From the NCBI RefSeq assembly GCF_035582795.1, contig NC_134365.1:220303887-220367886 (forward strand): a DNA stretch of 64,000 nucleotides, given 5' to 3'. This document shows, piece by piece, positions 26,901 through 38,900 of the stretch. The position numbers and the translations under genes are program-made. The notes under the pieces are model-generated. The model did not search any database and was not told the DNA's origin. It was given only the letters and a program-made list of their open reading frames with translations. The stretch is from Mycteria americana (lineage: Eukaryota; Chordata; Aves; Ciconiiformes; Ciconiidae). Position 1 is the stretch's first letter, and every line of letters starts with the position of its first letter.

Positions 26901-29900
26901 TGGGTGCCCTTCTGACACGTAGGAAGGTGTGCTCTCCCTCCAGAAGAGATCACTGCATCAGAGGGAGCTCCTGATGGGCTGGGTGAAGCTCTATACCTTG
27001 TGGTCAGAGAGGACACAGCTAACAAGGCTGGCTGGGCTCTGCCTGCAACCGCTCAGAGCTGGAAATCAAAATGTTTGGTGTAACCCAGCAAGGACAATTC
27101 TAGGGCAGAAATGAAAGTCTGGAGGAGACCTCTGCAGATACATAGACCTCCTTTTGCTGAAAACCCCGCAGCTCCAGGACACCCATTTCTTGTCCAAGCA
27201 GAAGCTGACTCTAGGCTGAAACAGCTGCTCAGTTGAGGCAGAAGGATTATTGCGTTGGGTTTGCATGGCAAGGTTTTGGTACCCAGGGAGCTACAGGGGT
27301 GGCTTCTGTGAGAAGCTGCTAGAAGCTTCCCCTATGTCCAATAGAGCCAATGCCAGCTGGCTCCAAGACAGACTCGCTGCTGGCCAAGGCTGAGCCCATC
27401 AGCGATGGTGGTAGCGCCTCTGGGATAACATATTTAAGAAGAGGGGGAAAACAAAACAAAACAAAACACACAACCCCTGCAAAATTGCAGCTGGAGAGAG
27501 GAGTGAGAATATGTGAGAGAAACAACCCTGCAGATACCAAGGTCAGCAAAGAAGGAGAGGAGGAGGTGCTCCAGGTGCCGGAGCAGAGATTCCCCTGCAG
27601 CCCCTGGTGAAGACCATGGCGAGGCAGGCTGTCCCCCTGCAGCCCATGGAGGTCCACAGTGGAGCACATCTCCACCTGCAGCCCCTGGAGGACACCACAC
27701 CAGAGCAGGTGGATGCTCGAAGGAGGCTGTGACCCTGTGGGAAGCCCGCGCTGGAGCAGGCTCCTGGCAGGACCTGTGGCCCCGTGGAGAGAGGAGCCCA
27801 CGCTGGAGCGGGTTTGCTGGCAGGGCTTGTGACCCTGTGGGGAACCCACGCTGGAGCAGTCTGTTCCTGAAGGACTGCACCCCATGGAAAGGACCCACAC
27901 TGGAGCAGTTTGTGAAGAACTGCAGCCCATGGGAAAGACTCATGTTGGTGAAGTTCATGGAGGACTGTCTCCCATGGGAGGAACCCCACGCTGGAGCAGG
28001 GGAAGAGTGTGAGGAGTCCTCCCGTGAGGAGGAAGGAGCGGCAGAAACAACGTGTGATGAACTGACCGCAACCCCCATTCCCTGTCCCCCTGCGCTGCTG
28101 CGGAGGAGGGAGGTAGAGAATTCGGGAGTGAAGTTAAGCCCAGGAAGAAGGGAGGGGTAGGGGGAAGGTGTTCCAAGATTTAGTGTTTATTTCTCATTAT
28201 CCTACTCCAATTTGATTGGTAATAAATTAAATTAATTTTCCCCAAGTCAAGTCTGTGTTGCCCTTGACGGTAACTGGCGAGTGATCTCTCCCTGCCCTTA
28301 TCTCGACCCACGAGCCTGTCATTATATTTTCTCTCCTGTCCTCTTGAGGAGGGGAGTGATAGAGCGGCTTTGGTATGCACCCGGCATCCAGCCAGGGTCA
28401 ACCCACCACAATTACTTAAAAACAAGGAGTCAGAGGGAGAGGAAGGGGTCCCTGCTGCACGCAACTGGCCTCCATGTCTCAGCCTCTTCTCGTGTCCAAC
28501 GCTCTTACCGAATTGTTTGGTGGGAAGAGACCTCAGGAGATCTCTACTCCAACACAAACCAGGGCCAGCACTGATTTCAGACCAGGTTGCTCAGGTCCTT
28601 GTCTAGTTGGGTGTTGAAAAGCTCCAAGGATGGAGATCCCTCAGTCCTTCCAGGCCTGTCTCAACACTTGCCTGCCCTCACAGGGAAAACTAGTTTCCTT
28701 ATATCCAGCAGGAACCTCTCCTGTTTCAATTCATGAGCACTGTCTCCCATGCTCCTGACATGCAGCTCAGTGAAGAGCTTCGGTCCAACTTTTCAACAAC
28801 CTCCTTGCTGGTACTGGGGAGACCTTAACAGCAGCTCTCCAAAGTCTTTCCTTTTCCAGGATGAAGAGACTCAGTTCCCTTCGGACTTACCCCAGTTTAT
28901 CAACATCTGTCTTGTACTGGTGAACCCCACACTGAACACGTGATTGCTGAGTCAGGGGAATAATCACTTTCCTCCCTCTACTAGCTCACTACCATGAGTA
29001 CAGTCCAAGATGCTACCAAGCCTCTGGAACCACCAGCCTAGAGGCACAGTCTTCCCCAGCATGACTTCTTGGCACGAAGTGACATTTCAAATCAAGTGTT
29101 CAAATGCATCAAATAAGACACTCAAGGATTCGGGGAACCCATAAGGAGGGCAATTTTGGAAACATCACCAACCCCCCAGAACTCACAGCCTGTTGCCGAA
29201 TTCCCGATGCCAGGATGGTTTCCAGGGTGATGTTGATGTAAGTGCTGTAGTAAGGATGAGCTGGTGGCAGCTCCTGGAAGTTCAGGATGAGCGATGTGTT
29301 GTCCTTGATCACCTCTAGCATATCTGCCAGCTTGCAGACTGACTGGTTGGCAGCTTCCAAGTAGTCAGACCTTGAGAGAGACCTGGCCGTCCAGAAAGGG
29401 TCATTCTGAAAGCAAATCACATCCTAGCATTAGTGCCACAAAGCCCAGACTCCTCCCATACAGGTGAAGACCCTTTTCTCTCCCACCTTGGCAACAGCTG
29501 GCAGCTACGCTTGATGACCCTCTTGCAGCTTGCTGAAGCTCCGTGCCTCAGTTTCCTTACCCAAGGGGAGGTCACTAAAAGCAAGGTGTGCTGGGCAGGT
29601 CACCCCATTTTCAGGGGGACAGCAGAGCTATATGGCAGTAATGTAATTTTCCAAGTTAGTAAGCTAAAAAAATGTACTTTCTCACACTATGTACATGATC
29701 ACCAAGAATTCTTCAGAATCCGAAAATAAAAAGGACCAGCTATTATATAACTAAGAGTGATCAGACAGGAGCTATGGGCTGTTGGAAGAGACGGGCTCCT
29801 AACTTAAGGACATTCAGGAATGACTCTGCTTCAAAGCGCATCCCAAAAAGCAGCCTTCCAGCTGCTGTCTTGGCCCTTCTCATCTGGCAAGCAGCAGTTT

Positions 29901-32900
29901 TCCCTGCATTCCCACCACCACATCTGCAGGCCAACCAAGTTTCTATGTAGCAGCACACGCAGCTGTAATACATATATATCCCCATCACATCTCCAGACTA
30001 GCTCAGATCCGAATAGCAGTGAAGCTACGGTGGCTTCCACCAAGCAAGCACCCAGAAAGCTCCAAGCAGGCACGTGAAAGTGGTATTTGAGCTTGCATCA
30101 CTGCAGCGATGCCTCAGCAAGCCACGTTCAAGCTTGCATGAGTGTGCCAGAGTGTTGCAGCCCTCCTTCCAGACCACAGATAATGCTCTTCAAGAAGGTT
30201 ACGGCCGCTGGCCAGAGAGCAGCTTGGCAAAAAGAAATCCCACCTGCAACCTGGCCGCACGCCAAAGGATGGGTCAAGCCCATCCCACAGCAATTCTTCC
30301 CACCCTGGACTTCAAAGGCTGAGTTTCTTGCTTTTTCTTTGTAAAGACAATTGTCTCCAAAAGTAAATTAAAGAAAAAGGAACGGCTTATAACACGCCAT
30401 CTTTTCCGTTCTCTTTAAAATCACGTTCCCCCTCCTGGGGGTCTTGAAGTTCTTTGTGGTGTCAACCAGGCATTAAGGCCCCTTCTTCCAGGTGGTGGAA
30501 GAGGCACAGAAAGACAACAAGTCTTTTAGACCAAGTCTAAGTTTAGTAGAGGACAGAACTAAATGTGGTTCATGGGTTCTTGGTCCAGCTGCACTTCAGA
30601 CCACCCCACTGAGGAGATGGATCTACACCTCTCCACCTGAAAGAGGGTTTAGGCATGAGCTTTCATCTGGCGGCCATGGCCCCAGGACACCCTCTCCATG
30701 GCCATACGCACCTGTAGGAACCACTCTCCAGCATTGAGCTTTTCCAGGTCGGTCCAGTTGAACATGGAGGAGTGCTCGTAGGCCCGCTCTGGAAACAATT
30801 CCTCCACGTTTGTTGTTCTCCTGAGTGTCTTGTCATGCATCAGAAACGGCACTCCATCATAGCTGCAAAGACAGTCAGAGGCCCCATTACAGGTGGAGGT
30901 GTACCACCACGTACACAGTACTAGAGAAATGCCCATTCCCACTCCAGCCTCTCTCATGGCTTCACATCAAAATCACAGTGAAGATCTCAACCAGCTTAAC
31001 ACATCCCCAGCATCCCCAAGACCAGTTGAAATAAGATGCACCCAGAGGAAAAAGTCTCTTAGATACCTGCTAGATGTTTCCAGTCATTCAAATGCTGACA
31101 TAGCCCTATCCATCCTTCCCTCCCTCCCTCACCACTCCACTACCCCCTCAAAAATGTCTAGAGTGCCAAACTCGAGTAGCTTGGACAAGAACACCCACCC
31201 TGAATGCTCACGCTAACCAAAGCTTTCTGCAATGTCTAGCTCCCCTCTGTAGCTCAGAGGTTTTCCATACCCTGTATGTATCTGTGCATATAAACTATTC
31301 TCAAATTGTTAATAGTAGATGAGTAAGATTTTCAAAGGCTCTCAGACTATATGGGTACTTAATGTTCACAGGCTTTCAGCAAGCTGCAAGGGCTCCAAGC
31401 TACCAAAATTGCTCTGAAATTGCCTTTTCCAATTGAAAACTGGTTTCAGGAAAAAGCTATACTCACGTGAGTTGTTAAGTTCATGCATCTTAAAGAAAAC
31501 CCGCCTCTCAGGTGAAACTAAATAGCCAAATGCATGCCCTGTGGTTTTTAAGCCACCTAGATATTACCGAACAATGGTTCTGGGAAACCTAAAAAGCTCT
31601 TTAAACTTTCTTCCAGCCCAATTTTCTGTGACTGGATCAGTGGTAACACCATACAGTGCAGTGGCAGTTTCTATCAAGGGCAGGGGGACAGTTGTCTGCA
31701 CTCAGAAATCAAGATGAACCCAGCACAGCCAGCCTGATTATAATGACATTTTCCAAATCAAGGAGCCCATCTTCCTAATAGGAGACTCACATAAAGTCTG
31801 GAAAGGAGATGGGGCTAAAATACAAACCCCATTTGAATTAGGAGACAACCCAGAGCACTCGCCCCCAGAGAGAGAGGGAAAACAAAAAACAATTTTAGAT
31901 GATGGAGCAAATGCTGCCTCAGCTTTACCATTGCCTGCAGAAGGCCCTTATCATAAAGGTCACTGGCATCTTTATTTGCTATTTCTAGCGTGCACTGTGC
32001 CAACTACTTCCCCCCCAACCCAAAGCAACATGCTGACACAGCCATACCATGCTCAGCAGCACATTATGTTGCTGCAATCAGAAGGGTTTTTAATAAATAC
32101 AGTTTAAAAAAAAAAAAAAAAAAGAAAAGATGCTAAGCAACTGCAGAATTAAGAGCGTGGAGTGTTTCAGGGAGATATGAGCTCAAGTCTTAACATCGCA
32201 TAGCAGCGCATCATCAGATACTGCTAAGCCTTAACCACAGCGCGGAAATCCTATGGGGCACTTAACATTTGCTCCCTCCTGTCTAATCCTTCCCCTTACG
32301 GAGTCACTCAGCACTACTCATGGCTAACCACAATGTATTAGGAGGCACAGGCTTGAAAAAATAATTCAGAGACAGAAAGCAGAGCTTTAGAAGACGAGAT
32401 GTGGGAGGAGGTAGAAAATGAGAGGGGAACACGCAGTGATGCTGTGCTCCTGCTGTTTGAAGCAAAGTTGGCTTTATAACCAGGGCCACCCAGTTTGGGG
32501 TGTGTAATGGGTAGGGAGCAGGATGTGATAGGTCTGAGTGTATGTCCAGGCAGCCCACCCATGGCTGATATGTGCCTAGAGGAACATGGGGACATCCCAG
32601 GTGGGACATCCTGGGGACATCCCAGGTGGAGTGGGCCCATCAAGCCACAGGCACAAAGAGCATCTTCCAAAGGGATATGGACAGCACTGGGTGTTGTGCC
32701 GCAAACCCTTGCAAAAGTTGCTGCCAGCTGTATTGACAGCTCAATTTTTGGTCTGAAGGTCAACGGAGTCCTCTTTTTGTAAAGACACTTGGGTCTCAGA
32801 GGGGGCCTCAGATAATTAGGCCATCAAGGACATTGTTTAAGCTATGGATGCTTGGAGTGCTCCTCTAGGATAGCTGATGAGTGGCAACATGGAAAGTTCT

Positions 32901-35900
32901 TGGAGTCCACCTCTCCCCTTGGCCAGTGCTAATGGAAGCCACTAATTCAGCCACCGCATGAGCTGAGTGCTCATTTGTGAGTGTGGACAATCAAGTCGTT
33001 GTCCTTTCACAACAGTTAATGAACTGATTTTTGAAAGAAGAATTGTATTGCAAACATCCCAATTCATCTTTCATCCTTCCACAATGACCTTCCACTCCCT
33101 AGGTGGAAGAAATTCCTTTAGTTTTTATATCATTTGCTCTCAAACAATTATACAAAGAACAAAAAAGCACCCTAACAATTAAACTTCAGAAGCCCATCTT
33201 TCACCAGGCAAAAATATCTTTCCATCAACAGCAAGCTCCAAAGCGGTCAGGGAAAAAAGAAAATACCAGCTTTGAGCCTTTCTTGTATTTATAACTGGAA
33301 CTGAGACAAACTGAGGGATCACCAAGATAAGGCGTTACTGTTCCCTTCATGCCACTTCTGCCCTCTTGCACATTTATGTAACGCATGCAAAAAAACACAA
33401 TTCAGAAAAGGAACAAGAATATTAAAGAATTACCGAACTCCTGGAAAAAGCACGGTTCTTGAAACGACCCTCTCTAAATCCTCTCTCAATTGGCCTTGTC
33501 AATTCAGCTCAACATTTGCCTGCCAGGAATGGCTTTCTGACAGTCAACAGTATCACCGGGTTCCTCCTTCCCTCAGCATTAGTGACATGCGAGGGAGGGG
33601 AGGAGGAGCAGAAAGGGCTTACTCCTGGGCTGCTAAATTCTTGTGACAGTTTTGCAAAGCTGGTAAAAACCCTCTTGAAGACTTGCAGTGCAATGAAGCC
33701 AGTTTGGGATCTCCGCTCTCTCTGCACCTGGGTCATCCCAGCAAAAGTCACACAGAAGCGGTTCTGTCTCTTCCCAAGGCCAGCTGACTTCAAGCCAGGC
33801 TAGAAACCAGGTGCTGTGTTTCACTGCCATAAAGCAAGCTCTAGGATAAACTACAGTCTTCCTGCAAATGAAGATTAGTTTCATGGCAAAGGTATCCAGG
33901 TTCCCCCACCTGGACAACTTCACCTTTAATCATCATCTCAGCGAAACAATTAGTAGCATCTGTGCAAAACAAATGCAGACAGCTAGGAGTTATCGGATAC
34001 GTTCACCACAAGAGCCCTTTTCAACAGGAAAAAGCCATAACAACCAGACACACACCAGATAGGAAAGACCCTCCAGCATGGTTTGGGCCATCCACAGAGT
34101 CTCAGACCAACCAGCCCACTGGCTTACCTCAGTACTACATCAGCTTGGACTCCATATGTCTTCTGCTCCACTGCCTTCTGGAAGGACATCAGAGTGTTTT
34201 CTGGTGCCAACTATGGGGGTAAGAGAGAGCAATGAGGGACTAGTAGTAAGTGGAAAAGTTTATGAAGCAGTGTCAGTGAGGATGCTGGGAGGAAGGTTTA
34301 GAAATATTAGGGAGCCAAAACAATCTTGTTTTGCAGATTACGTAGTGGCCAGTTACACCGGAGTACCAGCGTCCCCCAGGCAGAATTGCATCTTACTGAA
34401 GTTTGAAGATGACCAATACATTTGACTCCACTAATGTTCCTTCACGCACGGGTCAGAGTTCAATGCAGAGTTATCATGACCTGCAATAAACCAGAAACCT
34501 GGCTAGCTCGAGGTCTGGTGCAAAATTAGTGTACGAGAGATCTGCGTGGTCGCCCAAGCAATGGCTTGCTGGAGATCCCCAGAAAGTGATTGTTAATGTG
34601 ATGCCAATTCTCTATCCACAGGTTATATCTAGAGCTATCTAAAACACCTTAACAGTTCTTCATTCTCCTACTTTTCTATGCAAGCAGTGATTACAACGCC
34701 ATTATAGAAAGAAGAAAGTCCATAAACGAGGGTATTATCCATACCATGGAGAACAACTAGATCACAGGTTCTGTAGCACACATTTTATTTCCACATCTAC
34801 TCATTCAATGAAGTCATCTATTACTCAGTCTAAAAATCAGATGATTTCTCTAATAACAGATGTTCTAGTTAGCTTTAACAACAGTTTTAAAAATATACCC
34901 TTAAGCCTGGAAAATTTATCCCTATGGCTATCACGGATAAGGACTCAAATTTTATTTCAAATTCATTCCTGTTGAATGGAGCAGATGGTAACAGAATTTG
35001 GGTTTGTTTAAAAACAATACAGTGTGAAGACAAATACTTTGTTTTTCTACAAAACCAGTACAGTATAGCTAGCCCCAAAAATGTCCATAAACCAACAACA
35101 GGCAGACCAGAAAAAAACCAAAAATAGACAACTAAGGAGAGAAAAACTGGCAAGTTTTCTGCACTGAAACACAAGCACATCAGAATAAAGCTATTTTTAA
35201 AATCATTTTCTCTTTTCCAATTTTGCTTTCAGGTTTAGAGCACCTGTAACATCCTGTTTTTCCACTCATCTCTGCCACCACCAGGATCAGTAAGTTCCCA
35301 TCAAGACACAATGAGCATTCACAACCCATGATTTTCAAGAATTACTCAGGGTTTGGAAAGAGGAATAATTAAGAATAAAGGCCTAAATGCACCACGCAAG
35401 CAACATGCACAATAAATACAAAAAACTGCTCAAGAGTTTAAGGTGTCTCTGAGAATAATTTGTTTTCTTATTAGCTGATGACTTTACACGCTCAGGTCAG
35501 CAAAGCTTTAGGGTAAAATAATCAGAGCAAGTGTCAGCAACAACCTTCACATAGCTCCGGTATCTCTCTACTGGATTCCTCTGGCTCAAGCCACGCTTCA
35601 ACACTCGTTCATTTTTCCTTTTGTTCAAAGGCAACACAGAGGCACGTTATCTTCCTAAAAAAAGCTCCCAATCAAAGCCTGACTTGTCTAGGAGACAGAG
35701 GCAACGCCCCCATCACACCCTCTTGCACAGCCCAGCGCTGGGTCATGCAAGGTCGAGCTGAAAGAGCTTTTTGCAATATATTCACGATGCCCAGAGCTGT
35801 CAGCAGGGAGCAGCAGCCACATAAAGATCTAGAGATCCCATCCAGGCAGACCTGCTCCATTTCCTTGGGTTGCTTTCAGCATCTCGGGTTACCCCCTCCC

Positions 35901-38900
35901 GCAAGTAGCTCAGGTTTCCTCAGGATAACATTGCAAGGTGATCCTCTCTCTGCAGGGTAATGCTCAATATTTGCTTTTGGAGACTGCAGCAATCACAAGG
36001 AAATAAAGTGTGTAGTGTTCAAACTAGAGACGGCTGAACTAGAGAAACCAAAGGGTGATGCAAGACCACCAAAGTCAGGAAGGGTTGCCGGGTGGATGCA
36101 ATGCAAGTCCCAGCTCAAGATGTGACACCACATCAAGCAGCAGCTGAACCCACGCCCCTATAAGCAGTCTCGCCAGGGATGTGGGCATACAAAGAATAGA
36201 AAGCCAAAGTGTGTTGAGTTGTAAATCATCTCTCAGGCTAAGGGAGACTGGAAAGGGCACGTTGGACTACCTCCACTAAGCAATCAACATAAAACCCTTC
36301 AACAAGGGTAGGGCGACACTGCTGTTGCCCACCTACACAATGAAGAGCTCATATTGCATGAATCAGGGCTAACGAAGGCAAACAAGTGTGGCTACAACAG
36401 TATTCCACCTCTGTAGAGATGGACCAGCATGACCAAGGTCTTCTTTGTGTCTTACCTGTACACCAAACTGGCACAGCAGAATCCTAACCCAGAGAGGACA
36501 CAGGCTCTGCTGTTTGGTAACAAGATTAAAAAAGCTTTCTGCCTCTTTTCAGTGTATTTCAGTTTCTGCAGGGCCAGGGTCAAGCCTTGCTTGGACACCA
36601 GCCCTCCTGAGATGCAGTTGGTTTGAGACGCAGAGGACGACTTAACTTTAGGTTAAGGAGCAGGAGTCCCAGCCTCCACTGCTGGAGGTGTTGGAAGGAA
36701 ACACAGAGCCAAACAGATTTGAGGTGACAAGTCAATATGTAAGAGCCTCCATCAGCTGGACTGGGGAAAAGCAAATTTAGACAGAGGTGAGACTGCATGC
36801 AGAAGCAACAGATGAAAGCCAAACAGGAAAACAGCCTTTTGGGGATGGGATTTCTGTTTGCCAGGCTGGACAAATTTGGCCACGTAAAGATAGTAGTGAT
36901 GTTTGTGCGTCTTAGGGGCACTGCTAAAATACAGGTTGCCGTGAGCTAAAAACTGAGATTTTCTTTGAGTTTTAAAACTCAGCACACTGTGACTGTCCCA
37001 TCCTCAGCACTCAGACAGATGCCACTGAGCTTAACCCCATGGAGAGACGATCTCAACCCCAGGAGTGGAGTATCTCACTCCCATCTCATCTCTAGGCCCT
37101 ACAGAGCTTGCAGACCATGCTTCGCCCTTCACGAAGGGCAAAACTTAACTGGATTCCACCAGGGCTGCATGCGGTTCCTCAGGTACAAGGCACATCCATT
37201 CCTTTCCCAGGAATTTGATCCCAAACGGAAGTTAAATAACCTTACAAAACTCTGGCCAGATCTGTATTGAAAACTGCAGCCATGCAGAGGAAGGAGCATT
37301 TTAAAACTGTTCCAAGGACAGGCTGTCACTTAAGATCTGACCATCCAAATACACACTTAGGAGCTGTAATGTCATCTTCATCGCACCACCACTAGAAGTG
37401 AAGAGCATCCTCTTGAAGAGCATCACAGATGGATGAACATCTCTGGCTGCTCTGAATCAGCAAACAGCACGGATGTCAGCAGAAGTGCTCTCCGTAACAC
37501 CGTGCCCCACGATGGCTTGTGCTGAGTAGTCTCTATAAAACCACAATGCTATTACTTGACAGCCCGATTCCCTGTCTGTCAGAAGCTTTTGAAAAGTAGA
37601 TTATAAACGTTCCAGGCAAAGACGTCATCTTCTTGTGAGCATGTGGTGCGTAAGCTCCTAACCTGGCCAGAGCCAGTCACCCTGATATAAATAATTGCAT
37701 CTCCAAATGAGTCCATCATCGACACAGAAAGATGTCCTCCCCGGTTTCTAAACCTCTAGGACAATCCTAGCCTTGAGGGGACCGAACAAGCCACTCACAC
37801 CAATGACATAACCCAGTAAAGGTCAATCGGAAAGCCAGGAAAGAAAATTTAACCCTGCCCCCTAAAATCAGATGCTGCCTATTCCCAGAGGTTCCCCTGG
37901 CACCACTTTGGATGTGGGATCTCTCTGTACCAGGAGTTCATATGTGACTTTTTTGTGAAAAGGGAGAATCTGAGTAAGAGATATTTCTGCCATCCCAGCC
38001 TGTCTCTGTCTCCCTCCAAGAAAGAGGGAGCTGAAGCCCTAAATTCAGCATTTTTAAGGCAGAGATGCATCCAAGTGGGACAGTTGCTGGTACAGAAATT
38101 ACTTGCTGAGATTAGTGCTGATTTATTTAAAAAGTATTACAGCAAAACTGCAAGAACTAAATAAATGCATAATCTTTCTGCTTGTATTTCTCTCTGTCTC
38201 CCCCCAGTTTCTTTGATGGGTTTTCCTCCTTGGTATAATACATTCAGGGACGTCATGTTGAAAACCCAAATCCAGGTTTGCAGTGATCCAGTGCAACTGG
38301 ACACAACAAATTTCTTAAGAAACCAGTGCTGACGTGAAGGAAGCCCTGGGGCACAAAGCAATGATTTCACTCCAAAACCTTTGTCCTATATAAACCGTGC
38401 CAACATCCACCGAAAGCCACAGAAAACCCCGTGCAGGGTTTCTAGAAGCTGTTCCTTCTCTTCGCACTTGGTTTGATAGGCTCATCCCTTGCAAAAATCA
38501 GGCTACTATTAATTTCTTCCTACTACAGAGACACAGCAAGTAATTTCTAGAAAGTTACCCATGAATTAACTTATTTTGACTATTTTTGTGCTTAGAAGTC
38601 AATTGCAAATGCTTTCAAATGGAGTCAAGAGCTTTGGACTTTCCTTAACGAAGATTATGAAAGCGTGCTAGTTAGAGCAGCATAGTTTTGCTACAGTTGG
38701 ACATCACTACACTGTATTTTTCCCCTAATTAGCCACCTTGCCAGGCCTTCAAAAAAAAAAAAAAAAATCACTGCATCATTTGCACGTTGGGGAGGCTAAT
38801 AAAGCAGCTTGCACAGAACCACCAAATTTGTTCCAAACTAACTGCAGCCACTGCACACCTCTGGCATAGTGTGCTGAGCTGCACTGAACGATTTGGTCTT

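Larger units (their letters stand above)
25709..29186 (-). other. GDPD5 intron (3.5 kb)
   Basis: Mostly occupied by a solo LTR (27251-28410) and an old CR1 (28510-28960). The remainder shows nothing recognisable. Confidence 0.75.

Noticed and set aside
27434..28160. Open frames of 215 (plus) and 214 (minus) codons
   Set aside because: Both lie in the GC-rich repeat core of the solo LTR. Their codons follow the repeat units and no protein domain is visible.
37124..37139. Short palindrome GCCCTTCACGAAGGGC as a possible hairpin or terminator
   Set aside because: A 7-bp stem with a 2-nt loop in an intron is expected by chance at this length, and no supporting context exists.
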